NCBI RefSeq assembly: GCF_020026925.1
Contig: NZ_JAIQDW010000001.1
Location: 434,001-498,000 of the forward strand
Source of the DNA: Flavobacterium hibisci
GTDB taxonomy: Bacteria > Bacteroidota > Bacteroidia > Flavobacteriales > Flavobacteriaceae
Direction: 5' to 3'
Length of the DNA stretch: 64,000 nucleotides
Shown here: positions 1-9,616 of the stretch, piece by piece
Layout of the letters: each line of letters begins with the position of its first letter
Numbering within the stretch: position 1 is the stretch's first letter
The notes under the pieces: generated by a model
The model's input: only the letters and a program-made list of their open reading frames with translations
The model's database searches: none
What the model was told of the DNA's origin: nothing
Position numbers and translations under genes: made by a program

Positions 1-2
1 TT

Positions 3-1469
3 ATGCGTGTATCAGTCATACGAAAAAATATAAAATTTACACCAGATTCAAAAAGAGTTGTAGCACGATATTTTGTCAATGGTGATGAGCGGACTAAACA
101 AATGGTACTTCGCATAATGACACTAAACGACAAACAAGTGTTAGAAACCCTGGAACAAACACTTCGTGAATTTGCCAGACGTCACCGAAATATTTCTGCT
201 ATATTTCTAAGACACTGCGAAAAAGTGCGTGATGTTATTGAAAGCATGCAGATTGATTATGAAGCTTTGTCTCTTGACCGAAAAATGCTAATTGGTTCTT
301 TTTGTACAATGGAGTATGCAATAGAATCTGCCGCTATTTTCAATCCGTCTATTATAGAAGATTTTGACCAGAGTGGTCTCGAAGCAGGAGAAAAAAGGGT
401 TATTATTTCTTTTCGGGCAACAGGTGAAGGCCATATCTCATCAATTGTTTTCAGAAGAGGAATTCTTGACAGGGATAATAACCTGCAGGTTATGAAAATT
501 GGACATAATATTGATAAAGCTGAAATTATACACAAAAGTTTTTTCAATAAGGAGCGATTTTTGTTGAAATTATCTGAAATGCATACACAAGACAAGTACA
601 TAACCCAGATTATGCAGGATTTACCTGACGAGTTTGAATATGCAGTACTAAAAGATGTTATAAATACTGCTTTGAGTGACCCATCGATTCGTGAAGAAAG
701 GAGAACTGCATTAAACGAAATATTCTGGCTCGCAAAATCATTTTATGATGTTGAGTTCAAGCATGATTCTGATCTTACAGAGAGGGTTATATTTCCTATA
801 TCCGATTCTGAAAGTCGTGGTATAGAAGATGCCCGCTTTGTCCGTTTTACAGATGATGACGGCTCTTCCCGCGTAATGGCTACCTATACAGCTTATAACG
901 GCCACACCATTTTACCAAAACTAATTTCTACTGAAGATTTTTATACTTTTAGGGTAATGCCTTTGCATGGTGCCGGAGCACAGAATAAAAATCTGGCCTT
1001 GTTTCCAAGAAAAATAAAAGGCAAATATGCGATGCTTGCCAGAATAGATGGTGTTAATAATTATATCATGTATTCTGACAGAGTTACACAATGGAATACC
1101 CCTATTCTTCTTCAGGAACCTCGTTATACCTGGGAGTTTACACAAATTGGAAACTGCGGATCTCCATTGTGGACAGAAGAAGGCTGGCTTGTTATTACGC
1201 ATGGAGTAGGAACTATGAGACGTTATTGCATTGGCGCTTCCCTGTTTGATCTTGATGATCCTTCTAAAGAAATTGGAAGACTTACAGAACCATTGTTATC
1301 ACCACTTGAAGACGAACGGGAAGGGTATGTACCTAATGTTGTTTATTCTTGTGGAGCCATTATTCATAACAATAGTCTGATATTGCCTTATGCCGTATCA
1401 GATTATTCATCAACTTATGCTGTAGTTGATATGGTAGAATTATTAGATGCTTTAAAGAAGAGTAAATAA
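3..1469 (+). CDS. GH130-family glycoside phosphorylase/mannosidase
   Basis: A 488-residue cytoplasmic protein with no signal peptide. The fold is the five-bladed propeller of GH130 (formerly DUF377). The conserved G-I-E-D-A-R segment at residues 273-278 is seen directly, and E275/D276 fall in the catalytic region of that family. GH130 enzymes phosphorolyse or hydrolyse beta-mannosides such as Man-Glc or Man-GlcNAc; which one applies here cannot be told. The basic N-terminus (MRVSVIRKNIKFTPDSKRVV) looks like a complete family start, so the ATG two bases into the window is probably real. Its own upstream region and any partner gene lie outside the window. A hairpin terminator follows 26 bp after the stop. 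Confidence 0.85.
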   Translation: MRVSVIRKNIKFTPDSKRVVARYFVNGDERTKQMVLRIMTLNDKQVLETLEQTLREFARRHRNISAIFLRHCEKVRDVIESMQIDYEALSLDRKMLIGSFCTMEYAIESAAIFNPSIIEDFDQSGLEAGEKRVIISFRATGEGHISSIVFRRGILDRDNNLQVMKIGHNIDKAEIIHKSFFNKERFLLKLSEMHTQDKYITQIMQDLPDEFEYAVLKDVINTALSDPSIREERRTALNEIFWLAKSFYDVEFKHDSDLTERVIFPISDSESRGIEDARFVRFTDDDGSSRVMATYTAYNGHTILPKLISTEDFYTFRVMPLHGAGAQNKNLALFPRKIKGKYAMLARIDGVNNYIMYSDRVTQWNTPILLQEPRYTWEFTQIGNCGSPLWTEEGWLVITHGVGTMRRYCIGASLFDLDDPSKEIGRLTEPLLSPLEDEREGYVPNVVYSCGAIIHNNSLILPYAVSDYSSTYAVVDMVELLDALKKSK

Positions 1470-1494
1470 TAATAAGATTTAAATGTAGAATCAT

Positions 1495-1523
1495 AAATCC
1501 CATCTTAATCAATGGGATTTTTT
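1495..1523 (+). terminator. Rho-independent terminator after GH130
   Basis: A 9-bp perfect stem (AAATCCCAT / ATGGGATTT) with an 8-nt loop runs straight into a T tract, 26 bp after the GH130 stop. Confidence 0.8.
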
Positions 1524-1720
1524 ACTTTAAATAAGGCTTAAAAATAGCTAAAATCCAAATAAGCTATTTTATGATGTTTTTTTTATAAAAATGACAAAGT
1601 AGTATGCATATTAGAAAATAATTGTTTTAATAAGAGATATTAAAGCCTTTTTTAATCAATTATATTTATTAAAAATAATTATTCAATAGCTAAAATTAAT
1701 AATATGCGATTTTTTAAAAA

Positions 1721-2494
1721 TCAATTCACATTTGGAATTTTTTCAATTAAATTTTTCCAATAGCGTTTTGGCATATGCTGAATATGGAGTTTCATGTTTT
1801 TTCGTGATTCGATAGTTACGCTGCTAAAATAACGCCGCCACAGATTTTGAAAAAACTCTTCCTGCTCATCACAGATTTCGTTTAAATATTTAGAGGATGT
1901 AACTTTCATATTAAACTGTAATTCTATAGTTGAAACATTTTCAAGATCATAATAAATACCATATTTGCGTTTTGCATCATAGATTAACCAGCGCTGATCT
2001 GCATAACGGTTTTTAAAATGACTTTCTATTAGAGGTATAACATCACAGTCTGGCTCAATGATAGCATAATACAATTGATCTTTCGTTAGTTTAAAACGAA
2101 CAAATGCTTCCATTCGATGTGCCTCTTTTCTCGTCAGACGTATTGCTTTTCTAAGATCCCAAACGGCATTATTACTAAAATCTTCTTCTACATTTTTTGT
2201 ATTAGCAAATACATGCTCTACAAACTGAAACATTGTTTCTTCTATGTCTGGAAGTTCAGACAAAAATGCCTTATACATATCTGAAAAACCTTCTGTCGAA
2301 AGTCGTAGCTTCAATCCGTCTAAAACACGTTTTGCTTTTGAGATATCCGTTACCACTAAATGAGAAGTTGCAAAAAGCAATGTTCCAGAAGTTTCATTTT
2401 TTGCAAATACAATATCAGAAAGTTTAAACTCATAAACTTCAAATATAGCCGTAAGCCATCCTTCATAAGTTCCGTCGTAAATTACTTCTGTCAT
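1721..2494 (-). CDS. DUF4130-type DNA-metabolism protein, partner of radical SAM
   Basis: A 257-residue soluble protein of the TIGR03915/DUF4130 kind, annotated in the family as 'probable DNA metabolism protein'. The N-terminus M-T-E-V-I-Y-D-G-T-Y-E-G and a central conserved segment around V-R-F-K-L-T-K-D fit that family. The gene starts 6 bp after the stop of the radical SAM gene 2500-3741, so the two are almost certainly one transcript. Family members nearly always occur in this pairing, which suggests joint action on nucleic acid. The reaction is unknown and I see no catalytic motif that would settle it. Confidence 0.8.
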   Translation of the reverse strand: MTEVIYDGTYEGWLTAIFEVYEFKLSDIVFAKNETSGTLLFATSHLVVTDISKAKRVLDGLKLRLSTEGFSDMYKAFLSELPDIEETMFQFVEHVFANTKNVEEDFSNNAVWDLRKAIRLTRKEAHRMEAFVRFKLTKDQLYYAIIEPDCDVIPLIESHFKNRYADQRWLIYDAKRKYGIYYDLENVSTIELQFNMKVTSSKYLNEICDEQEEFFQNLWRRYFSSVTIESRKNMKLHIQHMPKRYWKNLIEKIPNVN

Positions 2495-2499
2495 TTTGA

Positions 2500-3741
2500 T
2501 TAAAATAAAGCAAGTTGATTAGAAAAATCGTTTTTATATTTACTTTTTTGGAAATTTAAGATATGATCCTTGATTTGAATCGATGTTAAATCTTTTTGAA
2601 GTTGAAATGGCGTTGCAAAAGCCAGGAAATATTTGGAACGTGAATATGCAATTCCCATTTTTTGTAAATCCTGTGGAAGCAGTTTTTTAAACTTCCTTGC
2701 TGCTACAATTTTTTGCGCACTTAAATATCCAATTCCGGGAATGCGTTTTATTATTTCCAAATCGGCCGTATTGATATCAACAGGAAATTGATTCAGGTTA
2801 CGCAAAGCCCATCCAAGCTTCGGATCGATATCAAGATCAAGATTAGGCTGATTGAACCCGACAATTTCATTTACATCAAATCCATAATAGCGAATGAGCC
2901 AGTCTGCCTGATACAAACGGTTTTCACGTATCACAGGAACAGGTGTTCCAATGGCAGGCAGGCGATTGTCATAACTAATGGGAACATAACCCGAATAATA
3001 CACCCGTTTCATATTCATTTGCTGATAAAAATAATTTGCCATTCCAAGAATCTCAAGGTCATTTTCTTGTGTTGCCCCAATTACCATTTGGGTGCTTTGC
3101 CCGGCGGGAGCAAAAAGAGGCGTTTTATAATTTGATTTTTTTTCTTCTTTATACCCAATAATTTCATTTTTAAGATATTTCATAGGACTAATCACATCAA
3201 TATGATTTTTATCTGGTGCTAATAATTTAAGGCTTTTTTCTGTTGGCATTTCGACATTTACACTTAAACGGTCAGCGTATAGACCTGCTTCCTTCAGCAA
3301 TTCATCACTGGCTCCCGGAATCGCCTTCAAATGGATGTAGCCATTAAACTTATGTTCAGTACGTAATTTTTTAGCAATTCTCACCAAACGCTCCATAGTG
3401 AAATCAGCGTTATCAAAAATACCCGAACTTAAAAAAAGTCCTTCAATATAGTTTCTCCTGTAAAAGCCAATTGTAAGGTCAACAACCTCTTGTACTGTAA
3501 AGGCTGCTCGTTTAATATCATTGCTTTTTCTGCTTACACAATAGGCACAATCAAAAATGCAATGGTTTGTGAGCAAGATTTTTAGCAGCGACACACAGCG
3601 ACCATCTTCGGTGAAAGCGTGACAAATACCATAACCTTTAGCATTTCCCAAACCTTTATTTTTATTCTCTCGTTTACTTAAGGCCGACGAACAGGAAACA
3701 TCATATTTTGCAGCATCTGCCAATATTTCCAGCTTCTCCAT
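2500..3741 (-). CDS. Putative DNA modification/repair radical SAM protein
   Basis: Radical SAM enzyme of the TIGR03916 type, 413 residues from the chosen start. The cluster-binding motif C-x3-C-x2-C is seen at C61, C65 and C68. The C-terminus carries a helix-hairpin-helix segment (I-N-T-A-D-L-E-I-I-K-R-I-P-G-I-G), a DNA-binding element. The open frame extends upstream to 3825, but family members begin M-E-K-L-x-I-L-A-D-A-A-K-Y-D-V-S-C, which is the ATG at 3739-3741, so the 28 residues upstream are left out. It is transcribed ahead of the DUF4130 gene. A role in DNA repair or modification is inferred from the HhH and partner; no substrate is established. Confidence 0.85.
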   Translation of the reverse strand: MEKLEILADAAKYDVSCSSALSKRENKNKGLGNAKGYGICHAFTEDGRCVSLLKILLTNHCIFDCAYCVSRKSNDIKRAAFTVQEVVDLTIGFYRRNYIEGLFLSSGIFDNADFTMERLVRIAKKLRTEHKFNGYIHLKAIPGASDELLKEAGLYADRLSVNVEMPTEKSLKLLAPDKNHIDVISPMKYLKNEIIGYKEEKKSNYKTPLFAPAGQSTQMVIGATQENDLEILGMANYFYQQMNMKRVYYSGYVPISYDNRLPAIGTPVPVIRENRLYQADWLIRYYGFDVNEIVGFNQPNLDLDIDPKLGWALRNLNQFPVDINTADLEIIKRIPGIGYLSAQKIVAARKFKKLLPQDLQKMGIAYSRSKYFLAFATPFQLQKDLTSIQIKDHILNFQKSKYKNDFSNQLALF

Positions 3742-3892
3742 CACTCTATCATTTACCATCAGGATTTTTGTTTTTATCGTTTTTGAAATATTTACAACAA
3801 TAAAATTAGTTATTATACATAACAATATATTTGTTTTTATTGTTCCAAATTATATCAAACTATGACAAAAATATCACAATGGTCTAAAAAAG

Positions 3893-3926
3893 AAAACCTC
3901 CAAAATCAAATGACTTTGGAGGTTTT
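3893..3926 (-). terminator. Terminator after the GH51 operon
   Basis: A 12-bp perfect stem (AAAACCTCCAAA / TTTGGAGGTTTT) with a 10-nt loop. On the minus strand it is followed by a T-rich run, 20 bp after the GH51 stop. It ends the transcript that begins near 12.46 kb. Confidence 0.85.
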
Positions 3927-3946
3927 ATACAAGTATAAACTAGTGC

Positions 3947-5932
3947 TTATTTACTTTTTAACTTCAATACGGTTACTGAATAAGCGGGTAAATTTAAAGA
4001 TGCTTTTACACCTTTTAAATTATAACTACTTTCTTTTGGGCTAATTTTTTTAGGCTCTCCAAAAGTATTTTCATCTTCTAAATTCGGACTTGAAAGCGTT
4101 ATCAATGTGCCTTTAGAAGCAAATTTACCTCCTTTTAAATCAATTGTAACTTCTTGGGAAGCCGCTGCAGTATTTACCAGTTTTACAATTATTTCTTTTG
4201 CATTCACATCTTTTACAGCAGATGCATAAAGGTCGTTTTGCCCGGTTAAAGGTTTTGCATCTTTAGTTATGTTTAGCAAATCGGTTCCTTTATTGGTGGA
4301 GAATAATTTTTGAACATAATAATTAGCAGAACCGTAAGATTCTAAATTATTGAACCAGATCATGTCTGGTGTCCATTGCCATGCATCTTCATGTGCCATC
4401 AGCGGCGCATAAGAAGTCATATTGACTACTTCAGCATTTCTTTCTAATCCAGTCATGAAAGCGGCTTCAGAAAAAGCACATTCCCAGTTATTTCTGTTAT
4501 TCGGGTTTGCTCCTGAAACACTTTGCGCAGCATATTCACCCGCAAATATTTTTGGGCCTTTGCGGTCATAATGATCATAACGTGAAGCATTTTCCCTAAA
4601 CCACTTCGGGCTTTGGTAATAATGTTCATCTATAAGTTCAGCATTGAGTTTTTTAAGTTCTGCCATTGCAAAATCAAAATGTTCACCATCCGGTGATGGA
4701 CCGCTTCCTGAAACGATAATAATATCTGGATATTTGGCTTTTATTGCTTTTTCAAAAATTTTGAAACGCTCAATATAATCCGGCCCCCATTGTTCATTTC
4801 CAACACCAATATATTTTAGATTGAATGGTTTAGGATGCCCCATATCTGAACGAAGAATTCCCCATCTGGTTTCTTCTGAACCATTGGCAAATTCAATTAA
4901 ATCTAAAGCATCCTGTATGTAGGGATCTAATTCTTCGATTGGAGCTAATTCTCCCGTATTATACTGACAGGCCATTCCACAACTCAAAATTGGCAATGGA
5001 GTCGCACCAATATCTTCAGAAAGCTGAAAATACTCATAAAATCCAAGTCCAAAACTTTGAAAATAATCAGGGGTCTGTTTGTGACTGAATTCTACATTCC
5101 ATCGATTCATCATCGTTTTTCTGTCTTCAACATCGCCAACTGATTTTTTCCATTGATAACGGTCAGATAAGGTTCTTCCTTCGACAATACAGCCGCCAGG
5201 AAATCTTAAAAATCCAGGTTTCATATCATACAAAAGCTGAACAAGATCTTTTCGTAAACCATTTTTTCTGTTCTTCCAAGTATCTTCAGGAAATAATGAA
5301 ATCATATCAAGATCAATTGTCCCTGTTCCTTCAAAAGTTATTTTTAATTTGGCTTTAGCTTCAGTCTGAGTTGCTTTAAATTGTGCCAAATAGGTCTCCC
5401 ATTCTTTTGATGTTGGAATAATACTGGTTTCTCCAATTACTTTTTTATCCTTATCAATAAGCTGAACAATTATTTTTTTGATCGCTCCGTCGTGATTGGC
5501 TGCCTTTAAAGAAAGATTATATTTTGCATCCTTTTTCACTCCCATCCCTCTAAAACCTTCATTAATTAAGGCATATCCTTTATCATCATTAATCAGGACA
5601 CGGCAGAAATTAGGATTGGTTTCATTTTCTACGACCTTTATGGGTGTGGCAACACCCGAATTCATATTTAGAGAAGACCTTTTAGTATTAGGCTGATCCC
5701 AACCCATCAAAGGTTTTTCAAATTCAAAAGACCGGTTTTTAATCATTTCGGCATATAATCCGCCGTCTGCTGCGAAATTGATATCCTCAAAAAACAAACC
5801 GAACATAGTAGGCTGAATTTTGGTAACGGTTTTAGCAACGTCAACTTCTAAAATTGTTTTTTGGGCGTGTAAGCAAATACCATTGAACAGCAAACCGCCA
5901 ATGATTATTTTGGTTATGATATTATTTTTCAT
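3947..5932 (-). CDS. GH51 alpha-L-arabinofuranosidase, secreted
   Basis: A 661-residue exported enzyme releasing terminal alpha-L-arabinofuranose from arabinan, arabinoxylan or other arabinosylated glycans. A signal peptide covers roughly residues 1-23, ending C-L-H-A-Q. A carbohydrate-binding-like beta domain precedes the (beta/alpha)8 barrel. The acid/base glutamate is E380 in G-N-E-Q-W-G and the nucleophile is E466 in G-E-Y-A, both as expected for GH51. It is the last gene of the uronate/pectin run, 85 bp after GH28, and is closed by the hairpin at 3893-3926. Liberated arabinose would need isomerase and kinase genes not present in this window. Confidence 0.92.
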   Translation of the reverse strand: MKNNIITKIIIGGLLFNGICLHAQKTILEVDVAKTVTKIQPTMFGLFFEDINFAADGGLYAEMIKNRSFEFEKPLMGWDQPNTKRSSLNMNSGVATPIKVVENETNPNFCRVLINDDKGYALINEGFRGMGVKKDAKYNLSLKAANHDGAIKKIIVQLIDKDKKVIGETSIIPTSKEWETYLAQFKATQTEAKAKLKITFEGTGTIDLDMISLFPEDTWKNRKNGLRKDLVQLLYDMKPGFLRFPGGCIVEGRTLSDRYQWKKSVGDVEDRKTMMNRWNVEFSHKQTPDYFQSFGLGFYEYFQLSEDIGATPLPILSCGMACQYNTGELAPIEELDPYIQDALDLIEFANGSEETRWGILRSDMGHPKPFNLKYIGVGNEQWGPDYIERFKIFEKAIKAKYPDIIIVSGSGPSPDGEHFDFAMAELKKLNAELIDEHYYQSPKWFRENASRYDHYDRKGPKIFAGEYAAQSVSGANPNNRNNWECAFSEAAFMTGLERNAEVVNMTSYAPLMAHEDAWQWTPDMIWFNNLESYGSANYYVQKLFSTNKGTDLLNITKDAKPLTGQNDLYASAVKDVNAKEIIVKLVNTAAASQEVTIDLKGGKFASKGTLITLSSPNLEDENTFGEPKKISPKESSYNLKGVKASLNLPAYSVTVLKLKSK

Positions 5933-6017
5933 TTTCTATGATAGTTGATAATTTAGTCTTGCTAATTTATTTAAAGTTTCTTTTAAAACCCCGGTTTTGA
6001 AGCAATAATTTGAATTA

Positions 6018-7457
6018 TTATTTTTTTACGGCCTCATATTTCTGAGGAAAAGCAGCTTCACCATCTAAATTATTCACCTTTAAAATATCAACATTTTTGC
6101 TTTCGATGGCATATTTAAAATAATCCGGTTTGTTTTTGCCCCAGTTGACAGCGCAATTCTGAACTTTTATGTTTTCAGCCGTATCAAAATAAAATCCTGA
6201 TGTACTGCCTTTTATGAAACCATCCATTTTTGATGGACGACGATCGTAAATCCCTCCAGGGAAATTTGATGTTTTATCAATAAAAACATTCACTCCTTCA
6301 AAAACAATGTTTTTAATTTTGTCCTTTGTTTCTCCGCTTACATACACCCCGTTTTCTCCAAAACACTGAATATTGGTGAAATAAATATTGCTAATTGCAC
6401 CTACTTTCCCTTCCGTCGCTCCTTTTGGAAAACGCCAGTTGGCATCTTTATGGTTTCCGTTTGCGCGACTGTACGCTGTTACATAAATAGGTTCAGCTTT
6501 TCCCCACCAGGTATCAGTAGTGAGCTGGCCTTCGATAATCATATTTGAAAAAATAACATCACTTACGGTTCCTTCATCGCGATTCTGAATCCCGACTCCA
6601 CGATTACTTTTTTTGATAATGCAATTATTGAAAACCACCTGTCTGATGGCATCCATGTTTTCTGAACCAATTTTAATCGCACAACTGCTGCTCGTCATCG
6701 TGCAATTGGTAACCGTTATGTTTTCGCAAGCTCCAAATTCTTCAAATTCCCTTCTATTTTTCAAACAAATACAATCATCGCCGCTTTCTATATAACAATC
6801 ACTAATACGTACATTTTTGCAATGGTCTAAATCGATGCCATCGCTATTTCGGACTTTCAAACTGTTCAACAACGTAATACCGCTAATGACCACATCATTA
6901 CAACCTACCAAATGAATTGTCCAGTAAGCAGAATTACCGATGTGAGCATCTTTAATTCTGATATTCTTCCCCCCTATAATAGTCAAAACATGAGGACGTG
7001 GATCGAGGATATTGAAAGGTTTTAGTATATAAGCATCATCTTCCTCCGCTCCCATAAAAGAGATTCCGTTTCCATCAATTTTACCGCTTCCGCTAATGCT
7101 AAAATTCTCAATATTTTTCCCGCCAATCCAAATAGTTCCCTCGCCTTTGTTTTCGCGGAAGGCGCTTTCCGTATATAATTTTTCATCAGGACTTGCCAAA
7201 ATTTTAGCACCTCCTTCAATATGCAGATCCACATTGGATTTTACATTAAAAGGCCCGGTCAGGAATGTAAAAGGAGCCGGCATCAAAACCCGTCCTCCGG
7301 TTTTGCTGCAGGCATCAATAGCTTTTTGAATGGCAGCAGCATCATTCGTTTTACCATCTCCTTTTGCTCCATATTTTTTAACATCATAGACTTTTTGCGC
7401 GATTGCAGTTAGTGAAACACAAAAAATGATTACGGTGATTATTGATTTTTTTTTCAT
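6018..7457 (-). CDS. GH28 polygalacturonase-family hydrolase, secreted
   Basis: A 479-residue right-handed beta-helix enzyme with an N-terminal signal peptide (about residues 1-20, ending A-I-A-Q). The N-terminal pectate-lyase-3-like segment V-K-K-Y-G-A-K-G-D-G-K-T-N-D is present. Catalytic aspartates are visible as N-S-D-G-I-D (D206) and G-D-D-C (D227, D228). The later canonical G-H-G is replaced by R-G-V-G-I-Q, which is common in bacterial exo-acting or rhamnogalacturonan-type members. It probably cleaves galacturonic acid linkages; exact substrate unknown. It follows uxuA after a 104-bp gap that holds a perfect 21-bp inverted repeat. Confidence 0.88.
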   Translation of the reverse strand: MKKKSIITVIIFCVSLTAIAQKVYDVKKYGAKGDGKTNDAAAIQKAIDACSKTGGRVLMPAPFTFLTGPFNVKSNVDLHIEGGAKILASPDEKLYTESAFRENKGEGTIWIGGKNIENFSISGSGKIDGNGISFMGAEEDDAYILKPFNILDPRPHVLTIIGGKNIRIKDAHIGNSAYWTIHLVGCNDVVISGITLLNSLKVRNSDGIDLDHCKNVRISDCYIESGDDCICLKNRREFEEFGACENITVTNCTMTSSSCAIKIGSENMDAIRQVVFNNCIIKKSNRGVGIQNRDEGTVSDVIFSNMIIEGQLTTDTWWGKAEPIYVTAYSRANGNHKDANWRFPKGATEGKVGAISNIYFTNIQCFGENGVYVSGETKDKIKNIVFEGVNVFIDKTSNFPGGIYDRRPSKMDGFIKGSTSGFYFDTAENIKVQNCAVNWGKNKPDYFKYAIESKNVDILKVNNLDGEAAFPQKYEAVKK

Positions 7458-7488
7458 TGGTTTTATTTTTTATAACTATCAAAAAATG

Positions 7489-7554
7489 TTTGTCATTCCG
7501 TAGGAATCTAAAATTTTATTCTATTTAATCTTGAGATTCCTACGGAATGACAAA
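7489..7554. repeat. 21-bp perfect inverted repeat between uxuA and GH28
   Basis: Arms at 7489-7509 and 7534-7554 are exact reverse complements, with a 24-nt AT-rich loop. The arm core is TGTCATTCCGTAGGAATC. It can form a long hairpin in the mRNA between uxuA and the GH28 gene. It looks like a mobile or repeated intergenic palindrome rather than a standard terminator, because no clean T tract follows at once. Confidence 0.85.
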
Positions 7555-7561
7555 ATGCGTA

Positions 7562-8743
7562 TTACATCGAACGAATAATTCCTTCTTCCAGTCCACGTAA
7601 TTCAGCCAATCCTCTTAATCTTCCGATAGCAGAATAGCCTGGATTTGTTTTTTTATGTAAATCATCCAGCATCTGATGTCCGTGATCCGGTCTCATCGGA
7701 ATTGCTGTATCTTTTCTTCCTTCTGCCAGTCTTCTTTTTTGCTCAATCAATATTTCTTTAACCACGGCAAACATATCTACATTACCTTCCAGATGATTGG
7801 CTTCATAAAAATTACCTTCATCATCTCTTTGTGTACTTCTTAAATGTATAAAGTGTACTCTGTCAGCAAATTTCCTGAACATTTGTTCCAGATTGTTTTC
7901 CGGAATGACACCAAGTGAACCGGTACAAAATGTGATTCCGTTATTTCTGCTGGGAACTTCTTTTGATAAATAATCAAAATCAGCTTCAGTACTAACCACT
8001 CTTGGCAAACCTAATATCTGGTAAGGCGGATCATCAGGATGAATACACATTAAAACCTTATTTTCCTCAGCAACAGGTATGATTTCCTTTAAGAAAGAAA
8101 CCAAATGTTCTTTTAACTTTACAGCATCAATACCTTCGTAAGTGTCTAAAGTTTTTTGAAATTGTTCCAGCGTATAACCTTCTTCTGCTCCAGGCAGACC
8201 GGCAATGATGTTTTTTATGAGCTTTGTTTTTTCTTCATCAGCCAATTTGTCCAAATAGTCTTTGGCTTTATTTTTTTGTATTTCAGAATAGTCATTTTCT
8301 GCATTTGGTCTTTTCAGTAAATAAAGATCGAAAGCAGCAAAAGCAGCTGTATCAAAACGTAATGCTTTTGAACCATCTTCTACTTCAAAAGCCAAATCAG
8401 TCCTTGTCCAGTCTAAAACTGGCATGAAATTATAACACACCACCGAAATGCCGCAGCTTGCCAGATTCCGGATGCTTTGCTTGTAATTTTCGATGTAAAC
8501 TTTATAATTGCCTGTCTGGGTTTTGATATTTTCATGAACCGGCACAGATTCTACAACAGACCAGATTAATCCGCTGTTTTCAATTTCACTTTTTCGTTTA
8601 CTGATTTCGTCCACAGTCCAGACTTCTCCATTCGGAATATGATGAAGCGCCGTAACAATTCCAACAGCTCCTGTCTGTTTTATATCTTGCAATGTAACCG
8701 GATCATTCGGTCCGAACCATCTCCAGGTTTGTGTCATTTTCAT
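7562..8743 (-). CDS. uxuA: Mannonate dehydratase UxuA
   Basis: A 393-residue cytoplasmic TIM-barrel enzyme dehydrating D-mannonate to 2-keto-3-deoxygluconate, the last specific step of the glucuronate branch. The family N-terminus ([11 protein letters not shown]) and metal-site segments [15 protein letters not shown] and H-L-R-S are all seen. It starts 14 bp after the stop of the fructuronate-reductase-like SDR, giving the usual uxuB-uxuA pair. The isomerase that feeds the pair (UxaC) and the KDG kinase and aldolase that follow it are not in this window. Confidence 0.95.
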   Translation of the reverse strand: MKMTQTWRWFGPNDPVTLQDIKQTGAVGIVTALHHIPNGEVWTVDEISKRKSEIENSGLIWSVVESVPVHENIKTQTGNYKVYIENYKQSIRNLASCGISVVCYNFMPVLDWTRTDLAFEVEDGSKALRFDTAAFAAFDLYLLKRPNAENDYSEIQKNKAKDYLDKLADEEKTKLIKNIIAGLPGAEEGYTLEQFQKTLDTYEGIDAVKLKEHLVSFLKEIIPVAEENKVLMCIHPDDPPYQILGLPRVVSTEADFDYLSKEVPSRNNGITFCTGSLGVIPENNLEQMFRKFADRVHFIHLRSTQRDDEGNFYEANHLEGNVDMFAVVKEILIEQKRRLAEGRKDTAIPMRPDHGHQMLDDLHKKTNPGYSAIGRLRGLAELRGLEEGIIRSM

Positions 8744-8757
8744 AAATAAATCTTTTT

Positions 8758-9573
8758 TTAAACTCCGCTAAAAGCAGAAAATCCTCCATCTAAAGTTACT
8801 TTTGATCCTGTAACAAATTTTGAAGCATCACTTAACAGCCAAATCAGAGCTCCAATCAATTCGTCAGGATTTCCAAAACGACTGAAAGGTGTGTTTTGAA
8901 TAATCAGATTGCCTCTTTCGGTAAGGCTTCCGTCTTCATTGGCCAAAAGCCTTCTGTTTTGTTCCGTTAAGAAAAAGCCTGGAACAATAGAATTCATACG
9001 TATTTTATCTCCAAATCTATTGGCTAGTTCAACCGAAAACCATCTGGTATAAGAATCAATAGCCGATTTAGCCAGACTATAGCCCAAAACTCTTGTCAAA
9101 GCATGATCTGATGAAACAGATGAAATGTTTACAACGCTTCCGTTCCCCGTATTTTTTATCGCCTCGCCAAAAACCTGAGTCGGCAAAATAGTTCCAAACA
9201 GATTCAGGTTCATTACCTGCTGGAGTGCCTCAATATTTAACTGAAAAACATCTTGTCCTGGCTGCACAACTGCATCAGGCATATTTCCGCCGGCTGCGTT
9301 TACCAGTCCGTCTATTTTTCCGTATTTGGCAAGCATCATTTCACGCGCCTTTATAAGATCCTGCTCATTGGTAACATCGGCGATCAAGGCGATGGCTTCA
9401 CCTCCATTTTTTATAATGTTATCAACTCTTTCATGGGCCACTTTTTCATTTCGGCCTAACACACCTACAATTCCGCCTGCATCGGCTATTTTGTTAATAA
9501 AAGCTTCACCTAATATTCCGGTGGCGCCGGTTACTATAATTACTTTTCCCTGTAATGAAAAAACTGTACTCAC
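8758..9573 (-). CDS. SDR-family D-mannonate oxidoreductase (fructuronate reductase)
   Basis: Short-chain dehydrogenase converting D-fructuronate to D-mannonate with NAD(P)H. The Rossmann motif T-G-A-T-G-I-L-G lies near the N-terminus, followed by N-A-A-G and the catalytic Ser...Y-S-L-A-K. This replaces the long-chain UxuB of enterobacteria, as is usual in Bacteroidota. The longest open frame starts at a TTG at 9612, but the GTG at 9571-9573 gives an N-terminus of [11 protein letters not shown] that fits SDR proteins much better, so 271 residues are annotated. It lies between the symporter (43 bp) and uxuA (14 bp). Confidence 0.88.
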   Translation of the reverse strand: MSTVFSLQGKVIIVTGATGILGEAFINKIADAGGIVGVLGRNEKVAHERVDNIIKNGGEAIALIADVTNEQDLIKAREMMLAKYGKIDGLVNAAGGNMPDAVVQPGQDVFQLNIEALQQVMNLNLFGTILPTQVFGEAIKNTGNGSVVNISSVSSDHALTRVLGYSLAKSAIDSYTRWFSVELANRFGDKIRMNSIVPGFFLTEQNRRLLANEDGSLTERGNLIIQNTPFSRFGNPDELIGALIWLLSDASKFVTGSKVTLDGGFSAFSGV

Positions 9574-9616
9574 TCTTTTGTGTTTTAAATTATGATAAAT
9601 TTTTGTTTGCAAATTA

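Noticed and set aside
3742..3825. N-terminal extension of the radical SAM protein (28 residues)
   Set aside because: Hydrophobic-rich extension unlike the family start; the internal ATG gives the standard M-E-K-L-x-I-L-A-D-A-A-K-Y-D start.
9574..9612. Upstream TTG start for the fructuronate reductase
   Set aside because: Adds 13 residues not expected before the SDR N-terminus; GTG at 9573 fits better.
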